Shown piece by piece: positions 26,430-34,975 of a stretch of 64,000 nucleotides of DNA (the stretch's first letter is position 1; each line of letters opens with the position of its first letter). The translations under genes and the position numbers were made by a program. This DNA is from G963667975 sp963677395 (GTDB taxonomy: Bacteria > Bacteroidota > Bacteroidia > Bacteroidales > G963667975), in assembly GCA_963677395.2 (NCBI GenBank), contig OY781965.2, forward strand, positions 3,100,001 through 3,164,000. Reading direction: 5' to 3'. A model generated the notes under the pieces. The model saw nothing but the letters and a program-made list of their open reading frames with translations. It did not search any database and had not been told where the DNA came from.

Positions 26430-28040
26430 ATGTTAAACACCAAATACATTTTTGTAACAGGAGGCGTTACGTCTTCTCTGGGAAAAGGTATTATATCAGC
26501 TTCACTGGCTAAATTATTGCGAGCCAGAGGTTTTCGCGTTACTATTCAAAAACTTGATCCATACATCAATGTTGACCCGGGTACGCTCAACCCGTATGAA
26601 CACGGTGAATGTTATGTAACAGAAGATGGAGCTGAAACAGATCTGGACTTAGGTCATTATGAACGTTTTACAAATACACCTACTTCACAGGCAAATAATG
26701 TAACAACAGGCAGAATCTATCAGGCTGTTATTGAAAAAGAACGTCGTGGCGATTATTTGGGTGAAACAGTTCAGGTTATTCCTCATATCACTGATGAGAT
26801 AAAATATCGCATCAAGCTATTGGGAAATAACGGTAATTTTGATTTTGTAATTACCGAAATTGGTGGAACAGTTGGTGATATTGAATCACTTCCATATATT
26901 GAAGCAGTTCGTCAAATGCGTTGGGAGCTTGGTCACGATTGTGTGGTTGTCCACCTCACATATATTCCATACCTTGCAGCAGCACAGGAACTTAAAACAA
27001 AACCAACACAGCATTCCGTAAAAACAATGCTGGAACAGGGAGTTCAACCCGATATTATAGTTTGCCGTACAGAAAAGCCACTTTCCGAATCTATTCGTCA
27101 GAAAATTGCACTTTTCTGTAATGTTGATGTTGCAAGCGTTATCGAATCAATTGATGCAAAATCAATTTACGAAGTTCCTATCCTGATGAAAGAAGAAAAG
27201 CTTGATATTCAGGTGATGAAAAAAACGCAGGTACCTATAACCGAAGAACCAGACCTTACACTTTGGGAAGAATTTCTCTTTAAACTAAAAAACCCGATCC
27301 ACGAAGTAACTATTGCACTTGTCGGAAAATACGTCGAACTAAAAGATGCATATAAATCTATCAGTGAAGCATTTATACATGCAGGAGCATCACAGCAATG
27401 CAAAGTAAATGTAAAGTTAGTTCATTCTGAAAGCGTTAACGAGCAAACCGTTGAAGAAAAGCTAAGTGGATTACACGGAGTTCTTGTAGCACCTGGTTTT
27501 GGTGAACGGGGATTTGAAGGTAAGATTATTGCCATCCGCTATGCTCGTGAAAATAAAATTCCTTTTCTGGGCATTTGTTTAGGAATGCAGTGTGCTGTAG
27601 TTGAATTTGGTCGTAATGTATTAGGATTTAAAGATGCAAACTCTACAGAAATGAACCCAAAGAGCGAGTATCCTGTAATTGACATTATGAAAGACCAAAA
27701 GAAAATCTGCAGCAAAGGAGGAACCATGCGCTTGGGTGCTTATCCTTGCAAGATAAAAGACAAGACTTTAGCTTCTGCTATCTATAAAATTACAGATATT
27801 AGTGAACGTCATCGTCATCGTTACGAGTTCAATAACAAATACATTGATGCATACGAAAATGCCGGAATGATTGCTTCGGGAATAAACCCCAAAGATGACC
27901 TTGTTGAAATGATTGAATTAAAAAATCATCCATGGTTTGTTGGAGTTCAGTTTCATCCGGAATATAAAAGTACCGTAGCAAATCCTCATCCACTCTTTGT
28001 AAACTTTGTTAAGGCAGCGATTGATAAAAGTAGTAACTAA
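26430..28040 (+). CDS. pyrG: CTP synthase PyrG
   Basis: PyrG makes CTP from UTP, ATP and glutamine. The 536-residue protein begins with the synthetase signature YIFVTGGVTSSLGKGI and carries EHGECYVTEDGAETDLDLGHYERF in the first domain. The C-terminal glutamine amidotransferase domain has the nucleophile cysteine in FLGICLGMQ and the His-Glu of FHPEY. The length is normal. It is the second gene of a short operon with the small membrane protein and is followed by a MITE-like element. Confidence 0.98.
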   Translation: MLNTKYIFVTGGVTSSLGKGIISASLAKLLRARGFRVTIQKLDPYINVDPGTLNPYEHGECYVTEDGAETDLDLGHYERFTNTPTSQANNVTTGRIYQAVIEKERRGDYLGETVQVIPHITDEIKYRIKLLGNNGNFDFVITEIGGTVGDIESLPYIEAVRQMRWELGHDCVVVHLTYIPYLAAAQELKTKPTQHSVKTMLEQGVQPDIIVCRTEKPLSESIRQKIALFCNVDVASVIESIDAKSIYEVPILMKEEKLDIQVMKKTQVPITEEPDLTLWEEFLFKLKNPIHEVTIALVGKYVELKDAYKSISEAFIHAGASQQCKVNVKLVHSESVNEQTVEEKLSGLHGVLVAPGFGERGFEGKIIAIRYARENKIPFLGICLGMQCAVVEFGRNVLGFKDANSTEMNPKSEYPVIDIMKDQKKICSKGGTMRLGAYPCKIKDKTLASAIYKITDISERHRHRYEFNNKYIDAYENAGMIASGINPKDDLVEMIELKNHPWFVGVQFHPEYKSTVANPHPLFVNFVKAAIDKSSN

Positions 28041-28049
28041 AACTTACAA

Positions 28050-28196
28050 GGAGGCTGTCCAAAAGTCACAACCTTAATATATTTTCCCGACTTTCGGGGC
28101 TCAATATGACAACTTGTTGAATTATAGCGGTCAGACAGAGTCCCGAAAGTCGGGAAAGTCTTTTTTGCCAGATGAGAAACTTTTTGAATAGTCTCC
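28050..28196. mobile_element. MITE-like element with terminal inverted repeats
   Basis: The left end GGAGGCTGTCCAAAAGT (from 28050) and the right end (28179-28196) are imperfect inverted copies of each other. Inside are two GC-rich palindromes, CCCGACTTTCGGG near 28087 and its complement near 28142, which can pair into one long hairpin followed by a T run. There is no ORF. It may terminate pyrG transcription as well. No clear target duplication was seen. Confidence 0.55.
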
Positions 28197-28219
28197 TTTA
28201 TGATTAACAGAAAACAAAA

Positions 28220-28227
28220 TATCTTTG
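28220..28227 (+). promoter_or_regulatory. -7 box TATCTTTG of the EFR1 gene
   Basis: An exact match 17 bases before the ATG at 28244. Confidence 0.6.
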
Positions 28228-28243
28228 CCTGAAAACAAATACT

Positions 28244-29281
28244 ATGTCTCATTTTTCTGAAATCACCATATACTACTTTTCAGGGACAGGAAACTCCGCC
28301 AATGTTGCACACTGGATATCTGAAATGGCTAACAAACAAGCTATTCCCGTAAAAAACATAAACATTGCCCATATTGACCGCCTAAACATTGAACCTCATT
28401 CTGAAAACAGTTTGATCGTTTTCACATCACCGGTACATGGATTTAATTACCCTCCGGTAATGCTTAACTTTATCCTACGCTTTCCAAAAGGAAAATGCAA
28501 TATTTTGCTAATGAATACCCGAGCCGGAATGCTGATTGGCAAGTGGATTACACCCGGACTTTCCGGCATAACATTCTACTTATCAGCATTAATTCTAAAA
28601 CTTAAAGGGTACTCTGTAATAGGGATGATTCCTATTGATATGCCTTCCAACTGGATTTCGGTTCATCCGGGTTTAAACAATAAAACCATTGAATATCTGC
28701 ATGTTAAAAATAAAATCAGAGTCCAAAAACATATTACAAAGATTTTATCAGGAAAGAACAATTTCATCGCTATTCGCGAAATCATTCAGGATTTATTGAT
28801 TTCACCCATATCACTTGGATATTATTTTGTTGGGCGATTCATTATTTCTAAAACCTATTTTGCTTCATCAGACTGTAATCAGTGTGGTTTATGCATTAAA
28901 AGCTGCCCGGTTAATGCAATTAAAGAAGTTCAAAGCCGCCCCTACTGGACATTTCACTGCGAAAGCTGTATGCACTGCATGAGCTATTGCCCGAAAAAAG
29001 CAATCGAAACAGCTCATGGTTTTGTAATAGCAATCGTTCTTATTTATTCTATTTTACTCCTTCCATTTATCTACGTTCATTTGAATTCTGAGCTCTTTTT
29101 TATCAAAAACGGATTTATCAGACTTCTTTTTGAGTCTTCTATATTCCTCATTTTAATATGGTTAAGCTACTACATACTTCATTTCCTTTTGCGTTTCAAA
29201 TTATTTGAACGATTCATTGTTTATACTTCGCTTACCAAATTTAAGTTTTGGGGAAAACGATACAGAGCGTTGAACACTTAA
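28244..29281 (+). CDS. EFR1-family flavodoxin-ferredoxin membrane protein
   Basis: The 345-residue protein has an N-terminal flavodoxin-like domain with the FMN-binding YFSGTGNSANVA at about residues 10-21. Residues about 205-250 hold two 4Fe-4S motifs, CNQCGLCIKSCP and CESCMHCMSYCP. Two C-terminal membrane helices follow (about 260-325). This arrangement (EFR1 family) suggests electron transfer between a flavin and iron-sulfur centres at the membrane; the physiological donor and acceptor are unknown. The membrane tail is longer than in many family members. It is monocistronic. Confidence 0.85.
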   Translation: MSHFSEITIYYFSGTGNSANVAHWISEMANKQAIPVKNINIAHIDRLNIEPHSENSLIVFTSPVHGFNYPPVMLNFILRFPKGKCNILLMNTRAGMLIGKWITPGLSGITFYLSALILKLKGYSVIGMIPIDMPSNWISVHPGLNNKTIEYLHVKNKIRVQKHITKILSGKNNFIAIREIIQDLLISPISLGYYFVGRFIISKTYFASSDCNQCGLCIKSCPVNAIKEVQSRPYWTFHCESCMHCMSYCPKKAIETAHGFVIAIVLIYSILLLPFIYVHLNSELFFIKNGFIRLLFESSIFLILIWLSYYILHFLLRFKLFERFIVYTSLTKFKFWGKRYRALNT

Positions 29282-29414
29282 ATATAATTTTGTCACCCTA
29301 CCCAATAAAATACGATCAGGTGCGTTTTGTTAAAAAATGTTAATAAAGCTATTTTCTAAAAAAGAAAGACTTATCCATTTTCAATCTATTAATTAACGCC
29401 TAATTTCTTAACGT

Positions 29415-30365
29415 ATGAAAAACCTGAAAGTATTGTTGATCCTTAGCGGAGCACTTTTAATTGCTGCATGCAATAACAAATCTGAAGAGACATCCACCAG
29501 ACATCTTGTTTCAAATTCACAAGAGAGTTTATCGAACACCCCGGTTATAACTGAAGAGAATATTTCTGATTCAACAATCTCCTCTTCTTTATATGCCAAC
29601 TCTTCGGCTGCAGTTGAAAAAAACAGTGATCCCAAACGCAAATTTGTCCGTACAGCAGAATTGAAATTCAGAGTAAAAAATGTGGTGAACAGCACGTCTC
29701 AAATTGAAGATGTAACTGTAAAAGAAGGTGGATTTGTGGCATTCACGAATCTGTCCTCAAACATTGATTATATTGATACGAAAAAAATCAGTGCAGACAG
29801 CATTCTCGAAACCACACATTATACCGTCAGTAACATTATGACTCTCAGAGTTCCGAATACAAAACTGGATACAACTCTCCGGCAAGTTGCTAAACTGATC
29901 GATTTTCTCGACTATCGCATCATTAAAGCGGAAGATGTTGCGTTGGTAATTGAATCGAATGAGAATGCGATGAAACGTGCAGAAAAAACAGAAACCATCT
30001 TTCATTCTACACAAAATCAAAAAGCTGGAAAAAGAGGATTGTCGTATGAAAAAGTTATTGAACAACAAGAACTTGCAGCTTCTGCAAAATTCAACAATAA
30101 ATCGCTTTATGACCAAATTCATTTCAGTACGATTGAATTAAATATCTATCAACGAAGTACAATCCAACGTGAACTAATTGCCAATGAACACAATATCAGC
30201 GAATGGGAACCATCATTTGGCAGTAAAATACTCGACTCTCTTTCACTTGGATGGACAATACTAGAGGTGATTTTCCTCTTCTTATTAAAAATATGGGCAT
30301 TGATCGTTATTGGAGTTGCCTTTTTTATCTTTTGGAAAAAATTCAGCAGACAAATTCGTAAGTAA
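29415..30365 (+). CDS. DUF4349 lipoprotein
   Basis: The 316-residue protein has a lipobox (LLIAAC, Cys20), a Ser/Thr-rich linker, then the DUF4349 domain: RKFVRTAELKFRVKNVVNSTSQIED, a central MTLRVPNTKLDTTLRQV strand, a coiled coil near 190-230, and a C-terminal membrane helix (about 285-305) with a basic tail. Being anchored by both a lipid and a helix is typical of the family. Its function is unknown. A terminator follows. Confidence 0.85.
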   Translation: MKNLKVLLILSGALLIAACNNKSEETSTRHLVSNSQESLSNTPVITEENISDSTISSSLYANSSAAVEKNSDPKRKFVRTAELKFRVKNVVNSTSQIEDVTVKEGGFVAFTNLSSNIDYIDTKKISADSILETTHYTVSNIMTLRVPNTKLDTTLRQVAKLIDFLDYRIIKAEDVALVIESNENAMKRAEKTETIFHSTQNQKAGKRGLSYEKVIEQQELAASAKFNNKSLYDQIHFSTIELNIYQRSTIQRELIANEHNISEWEPSFGSKILDSLSLGWTILEVIFLFLLKIWALIVIGVAFFIFWKKFSRQIRK

Positions 30366-30381
30366 CCAAAATCACTGAAGC

Positions 30382-30425
30382 AAAAACCGTTAATTCTGTA
30401 ACTAAATTAACGGTTTTTGTTATTT
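30382..30425 (+). terminator. Rho-independent terminator after the DUF4349 gene
   Basis: A perfect 14-bp stem (30382-30395 with 30405-30418) of AAAAACCG type with a 9-base loop, and T runs. Confidence 0.85.
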
Positions 30426-30432
30426 TTACTCC

Positions 30433-31020
30433 ATGAAACCAAGCCCATATCTTATTTTCTTGTTACTACTGATAATGGCCTGTAAAAAGGAGAATGAACA
30501 AAATCAACCATCACCAACTCCGGTTTTACAAAACTACATAGTTACAGGCGATACATCTTCAGAAAGCATCATTTATACCAGATTAAACCCTGCTGATACA
30601 CTACGATGGATTCCTTTTACATCAAACGAAATCCGACAATTCGATATTGATAAAGATGGAATCAATGATTTTGAATTCAGACTTTACGGAACATCTAATC
30701 CAAATTCTACCTTAATTCTGAATACGCTGAAAAGCCTCAATCAAAATGAAATTGTGATTTCAGACACGCTGGTTGCAAAAATTTCATCCGGAGTTAAAAT
30801 AGATTCAACATTACAATGGGGGAAATACTCATTGCTCTACTCCTACTCTTACAAGAATCTTGGATCAATTACTGATACAGCAGGTTTATGGAAAAACAGT
30901 TTTATGTACTATGCCGGAATCAGGTTAAACAAAAATCAAAATAGCAAATATGGATGGATAAAACTAAGCATTACAGAAGGAGAACGCATTGTAATTCACG
31001 ACTTTGCTATTTGTAAATAA
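30433..31020 (+). CDS. Uncharacterised lipoprotein
   Basis: A 195-residue protein with a short type II signal peptide (lipobox LIMAC, Cys17) and a Pro/Gln-rich linker. The mature region contains an acidic FDIDKDGINDFEFRLYG segment that resembles a calcium-binding loop. The C-terminal half (KYGWIKLSITEGERIVIHDFAI) looks like a beta-sandwich end. No specific family is recognised. It starts 68 bases after the DUF4349 gene and downstream of a strong terminator, so it has its own transcript. Confidence 0.7.
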   Translation: MKPSPYLIFLLLLIMACKKENEQNQPSPTPVLQNYIVTGDTSSESIIYTRLNPADTLRWIPFTSNEIRQFDIDKDGINDFEFRLYGTSNPNSTLILNTLKSLNQNEIVISDTLVAKISSGVKIDSTLQWGKYSLLYSYSYKNLGSITDTAGLWKNSFMYYAGIRLNKNQNSKYGWIKLSITEGERIVIHDFAICK

Positions 31021-31043
31021 GTTTGTTTCTGTCATTTTTGCCT

Positions 31044-31612
31044 ATGACTTTTTTAACTAAAAATAAGCCTGAAATTGAAGTACAAGATGCTGAATACGAA
31101 ATTCTTTATATTAAAGGATCCAGAGTCAACAAAGTTATGTTAAGTTTTGTTGCAGCATTTGGAATCATTTTTTTCTATTTCCCATACTACTAACCATTAT
31201 TTCAACTCAAGAAAGCGGTTTCCATTTTTTAAACATATTTGTTGTAATGATATTTTGGAGTGTTGCGTTCTTCTTTCTAAAGTTATTTCTATGGAATACT
31301 GTTGGAAGAGAGATAATTAAATTATATCATCATAAAATTTCATACACATCTGATTACAAGTTATATAAGTGCAACTATATCGAAATAAACTGTGACAATA
31401 TTGTGGTTGAAATGAAAAATGATCTTTCTATTCTTAATCCTGTATCGCGATTAGTGATAAAAAACAACAATCAGAAAATAGAGACATCTTTAAATTCTTC
31501 ACCTGTTGAAATTGCATTCGTATGCAAAAAGATCAATGACAAATATTGCATTGCAAACAAAAAAAATACGGATGACTCTGATTTTATCACCTTCGAATTT
31601 TTCAATAACTAG
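31044..31612 (+). pseudogene. Frameshifted two-helix membrane protein
   Basis: A frame opening at ATG 31044 gives 49 residues with the start of a membrane helix (SFVAAFGIIFF) and then stops at 31193. Shifting by one base in the seven-T run near 31169 restores a continuous protein. It continues through LFPILLTIIST and a second helix into the frame that ends at 31612, about 188 residues in all. The product would be a small protein with two helices and a soluble beta-rich C-terminus. Whether this is decay, slippage or a sequencing error cannot be settled here. Confidence 0.65.
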
Positions 31613-31658
31613 TCAGTGTCGAAAATAAGGAGGTGCACAAATATCTCTCTGAAATACC

Positions 31659-31666
31659 TACCTTTG
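31659..31666 (+). promoter_or_regulatory. -7 box TACCTTTG of the DUF1456 gene
   Basis: An exact match 25 bases before the ATG at 31691. Confidence 0.65.
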
Positions 31667-31690
31667 CAAAAGATATAATTCAGATTCAGG

Positions 31691-32068
31691 ATGCTAACCA
31701 ACAATGATATTTTAAAAAAATTACGTGTAGCTTTAAAGCTTCGCGACGATGATGTGATTCATATTTTATCGCTTGTAGATTTCAAAATTACGAAAGGTGA
31801 AGTGGGTGCTTTATACCGCTCACCCGATCATCCAAATTTTAAAGAATGCGGTGACCAGCTTTTACGTAACTTCCTTAATGGATTGATTATACATCTGCGC
31901 GGACCAATGGAAAACCAAGAATCTCTTCAGGAATTTAACGAAGAAAAAATCGTTAAAAAAAGTGATCAAAAAGAGCGCACAAAGTTGAATATCAAGCTAA
32001 ATCAGAAGCCGGAAGTTCGTCAATCACGACCTCGTATTTCTAAATCTTCACCCAATCGTGATCAATAA
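31691..32068 (+). CDS. DUF1456 (YehS-like) protein
   Basis: The 125-residue protein matches the DUF1456 pattern. One repeat has NNDILKKLRVALKLRDDDVIHILSL and a conserved VGALYRSPDHPNF followed by CGDQLLRNFLNGLI. It then has a long basic, low-complexity tail. E. coli YehS has two such repeats; here only about one and a half remain, so the protein is short for the family. The function is unknown. It leads a run of small conserved genes to 33270. Confidence 0.8.
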   Translation: MLTNNDILKKLRVALKLRDDDVIHILSLVDFKITKGEVGALYRSPDHPNFKECGDQLLRNFLNGLIIHLRGPMENQESLQEFNEEKIVKKSDQKERTKLNIKLNQKPEVRQSRPRISKSSPNRDQ

Positions 32069-32085
32069 TCAGAAACTATAAGTTC

Positions 32086-32793
32086 ATGAATTTAATTGTA
32101 GAAGTCGGTATGCTGGCAAGGGAAAAAGCTGAGAATACCAATGATTTAAAAGATCTGAATCTCGTTTTTGAAAATCTAAATGACGTTTTATTTAAAAATC
32201 AACTTCCCGAAGTTTTAGAACCAGAAAGTATTAATCCGGAAGAGAGACTTCGTTTAGAGATGTATGGGTTTGATGGGCTGCATTACCTTCGTCGTTTTGC
32301 TGCTTACATTTCCGAAACAGGATCAATTCCTGCTGAACCCGGAAACGAAGATGCTTCTGAAGATAAAATCCTGGCAAAGTATTTTCGTAACTATTTTAAA
32401 ATCCACACAAAACAATCACTTCTTACCCGTTTATTCTCCCGAAAAGAAGTGATAAAACCACGATTTTCTCATATTATTGTTCATAGCGATTCCGAAGGAT
32501 TCTATGTTCCGTTGGCCTTTGAGGATGTAATTCTTACCAACGAAAAAGTTATTCCAGGCGGAATGATTGGTTCTTCCTACCGTTTAAAAGATGAATGTGA
32601 AGAGTTGGCCAAACATCTGGAACTCAATTTGAACATAAATCCGGATAGTGATGAAATTAAAAGTCTGGTTCAGAGCCATGGTAAATCTGAGATACAATGG
32701 AAGCATTTTGGAATTGAATCATTTACCTGTATTCGGCTATACCATGCGGCATTAAAATCTATCGAATTACATAGTTGTATCACCTTTTCTTAG
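32086..32793 (+). CDS. Conserved-looking hypothetical protein
   Basis: A 235-residue, soluble, acidic protein with no family I recognise. It has helical N-terminal half with an ERLRLEMYGFDGLHYLRRFAAY segment, and a C-terminal beta-rich domain with SHIIVHSDSEGFYVPLAFEDV and PGGMIGSSYRL. The latter, with two glycines before a serine, could be a binding loop. It lies 17 bases after the DUF1456 gene and 10 bases before the VF530 gene, so it belongs to that operon. Confidence 0.65.
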   Translation: MNLIVEVGMLAREKAENTNDLKDLNLVFENLNDVLFKNQLPEVLEPESINPEERLRLEMYGFDGLHYLRRFAAYISETGSIPAEPGNEDASEDKILAKYFRNYFKIHTKQSLLTRLFSRKEVIKPRFSHIIVHSDSEGFYVPLAFEDVILTNEKVIPGGMIGSSYRLKDECEELAKHLELNLNINPDSDEIKSLVQSHGKSEIQWKHFGIESFTCIRLYHAALKSIELHSCITFS

Positions 32794-32803
32794 TTATTGA
32801 TCA

Positions 32804-33055
32804 ATGCCTGAAACACAAAAAAACAATCCTCTGCACGGTAAAACACTTGAATATATTGTTCATTATCTGGTAGAGTTTTATGGCTGGGAAGAGCTGGGAA
32901 GCAGAATCAATATTCGATGTTTTAATGAAAACCCCAGTATAAATTCAAGTCTCACTTTTTTACGAAAAACACCTTGGGCTCGTACAAAAGTTGAAGATTT
33001 ATACGTTAAAGTTATGGACAAAGGGCATCCGGAAATTACACGAAAAAATAAATAA
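32804..33055 (+). CDS. VF530-type (DUF2132) DNA-binding-like protein
   Basis: The 83-residue sequence carries the full family signature: NPLHGKTLEYIVHYLVEFYGWEEL, INIRCFNENPSINSSL, and FLRKTPWARTKVEDLYV. The structural family is a small helical bundle thought to bind DNA. It is third in the small-gene operon and is 11 bases before the YwbE gene. Confidence 0.85.
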   Translation: MPETQKNNPLHGKTLEYIVHYLVEFYGWEELGSRINIRCFNENPSINSSLTFLRKTPWARTKVEDLYVKVMDKGHPEITRKNK

Positions 33056-33066
33056 TTTAGAATAGA

Positions 33067-33270
33067 ATGAGCGGGACTAAGCGCGAAAATATAAAACCAG
33101 GGCAAGAAGTTGCGATTGTATTAAAAAAAGATCAGCGAAGTGGAAATATTACTGAAGGCATTGTAAAAGACATACTTACAAAATCACCCGTACATCCACA
33201 TGGTATCAAAGTAAGACTTACAGATGGTCAGATTGGAAGAGTGAAAGAGATTTTTGATAATGAAATTTAA
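33067..33270 (+). CDS. YwbE-family (DUF2196) small protein
   Basis: A 67-residue protein with the family motif IKPGQEVAIVLKKDQRSGNITEG followed by VKDILTKSPVHPHGIKVRL and GQIGRVKEI. The fold is a small beta barrel. No function is known for the family. It ends the operon that starts at 31691. Confidence 0.85.
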   Translation: MSGTKRENIKPGQEVAIVLKKDQRSGNITEGIVKDILTKSPVHPHGIKVRLTDGQIGRVKEIFDNEI

Positions 33271-33374
33271 CTCACACACCTACAATTAAACTAAATAAAT
33301 TTTAGTATCATAGTTAACACAACCTTGAATTAACTCATATTGGGTAAATTTCACCACTATCCATTATTTTTATT

Positions 33375-34166
33375 ATGATTCTAACAGACTATAGTATTTC
33401 AACCCTGTTTGCTTTGGCATTTTTTGCCTTTCTTGCAGGGTTTATTGATGCTGTAGCCGGAGGTGGCGGTTTAATTCAACTACCAGCTATGCTGGTTAAT
33501 TTACCAAACACCCTCTTACCAACCATTTTCGGAACAAATAAAATAGCCGCACTTTCGGGTACTTCAATTGCGGCCTATCGCTATGGAAGGCGAATCAAAT
33601 TCAGTTATCCTTTGCTTTTAATTATTTCATTTTGGTCTTTTGTAGCTTCTTTTCTGGGTGCGAAAACGGTAAGCTTTATGAATCCCAATATTCTGAAACC
33701 TATCGTTTTAGTTACATTGATTGCAATTGCCATTTATACATTTCTAAATAAAAATCTAGGTAGTGTAGAAACCAGACAGCTTTCACTTCGTAAGCAAATG
33801 ATTTACGGCTCACTATTTGGTTTTTTAATTGGGTTTTACGACGGCTTTTTGGGGCCGGGAACCGGAAGTCTGCTTTTGCTTGGGTTTGTGATGATCCTTG
33901 GATTTGAGTTTCTTCAAGCTTCAGCTTATTCTAAGATAATCAACTGTATAACAAATTTTTCTGCATTGATCGTATTTATTAGTCATGGAAATTTCATCCC
34001 TGTAATTGCCATAATTATGGCTGTATTTAACATTATAGGAAACTATCTGGGAAGCCACATGGCTCTCAAACGGGGAAATAGTTTTATCCGTGTCATTTTT
34101 CTGATTGTTGTCACCCTATTGATTATCAGATATGGATATGATGTTTTTATGACTTTCAAATTTTAA
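33375..34166 (+). CDS. TSUP (TauE/SafE) family anion exporter
   Basis: A 263-residue membrane protein with eight predicted helices. It has the family's glycine-rich first motif AGFIDAVAGGGGLIQLPAML near 21-40 and its repeat GFYDGFLGPGTGSLLLLGFV near 153-172. TSUP carriers move sulfite, sulfonates or other small organic anions. No gene of sulfur metabolism is next to it, so the substrate cannot be assigned. It is probably transcribed alone. Confidence 0.9.
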   Translation: MILTDYSISTLFALAFFAFLAGFIDAVAGGGGLIQLPAMLVNLPNTLLPTIFGTNKIAALSGTSIAAYRYGRRIKFSYPLLLIISFWSFVASFLGAKTVSFMNPNILKPIVLVTLIAIAIYTFLNKNLGSVETRQLSLRKQMIYGSLFGFLIGFYDGFLGPGTGSLLLLGFVMILGFEFLQASAYSKIINCITNFSALIVFISHGNFIPVIAIIMAVFNIIGNYLGSHMALKRGNSFIRVIFLIVVTLLIIRYGYDVFMTFKF

Positions 34167-34181
34167 AGCATATCTTTTCCT

Positions 34182-34189
34182 TATATTTG
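34182..34189 (+). promoter_or_regulatory. -7 box TATATTTG of the GPP34 gene
   Basis: An exact match 25 bases before the ATG at 34215. Confidence 0.6.
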
Positions 34190-34214
34190 CACTACATTAA
34201 CACCATTTACAGCC

Positions 34215-34892
34215 ATGAATTTTACTACAACCCAAAATTTCATATTACTGGCACAACACCCTTCTAAAGGAAGATTCTTAATCAATGATATTTATCTGAA
34301 TTATGGCTTAGCAGGAGCTATTTTGCTCGATTTATCATTGAATGAAATAATTATTCTGGAAAACAAGAAACTTTGTCTAATAAAAGAATACACAGGTGAA
34401 TACGAATTTATTACAGAAATTTCGAAACTCATTCAATATTCTAAAAAACCCCGAAAGCTAAAAAACTGGATAGGAAAAATAGCAAACAAAGTACGTAAGA
34501 AAAAATGGCTGATGATACAACAACTAGCCGATAAAGGTTTGCTAAAAGTTGTTGACAAAAAATTTCTGGGTATTTTCTCTTACAAGAAGAATTACCTGAT
34601 TGAAAAGAATTTACGTGACAATTTAATCCAAAACATCAAACATGCTATTTCAAATCAAGAACATCTGACAAATGACATGCTGGTATTGATTGGATTAATT
34701 GAAGCATGCAAAATGCATAAAATTTTCAACGCAGGACGAAGTGAAACCAAAGAACTGCGGGAAAAGATGAAACTGATCATCAAAGAATGTCCGATTGCAG
34801 AAATGATCAAAGAATCAATCATGGAAATTCAGGCAGCAATTATGGTATCAGTGATTGCAGCCTCTTCGGCAGCTACAATAAGCTCCAATTAA
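34215..34892 (+). CDS. GPP34 (GOLPH3-like) phosphoprotein family protein
   Basis: The 225-residue protein has the GPP34 pattern: LNYGLAGAILLDLSLNEIIIL near 30-50, a central basic helix rich in Lys, and NDMLVLIGLIEACKMHKIF near 150-170. In eukaryotes the family binds phosphatidylinositol-4-phosphate at the Golgi; the bacterial role is unknown. The last 84 bases of the gene lie inside the 167-bp direct repeat that flanks the insertion sequence. The copy here is intact, and a second copy of its 3' end is found past the element. Confidence 0.85.
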   Translation: MNFTTTQNFILLAQHPSKGRFLINDIYLNYGLAGAILLDLSLNEIIILENKKLCLIKEYTGEYEFITEISKLIQYSKKPRKLKNWIGKIANKVRKKKWLMIQQLADKGLLKVVDKKFLGIFSYKKNYLIEKNLRDNLIQNIKHAISNQEHLTNDMLVLIGLIEACKMHKIFNAGRSETKELREKMKLIIKECPIAEMIKESIMEIQAAIMVSVIAASSAATISSN

Positions 34893-34975
34893 TTAATTAA
34901 TTCCAGAAATCAGGAGACTAAAAATAAATTCTTTCAAAAAGAGTTTACAGGTGGGCGATGTGATCGATTCCGCCT
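34809..34975. repeat. Left copy of the 167-bp target duplication
   Basis: This segment recurs at 36577-36743 with one difference (C at 34858, T at 36626). It directly abuts the left end of the insertion sequence and covers the GPP34 3' end, the gap, and the psd 3' end. Confidence 0.9.
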
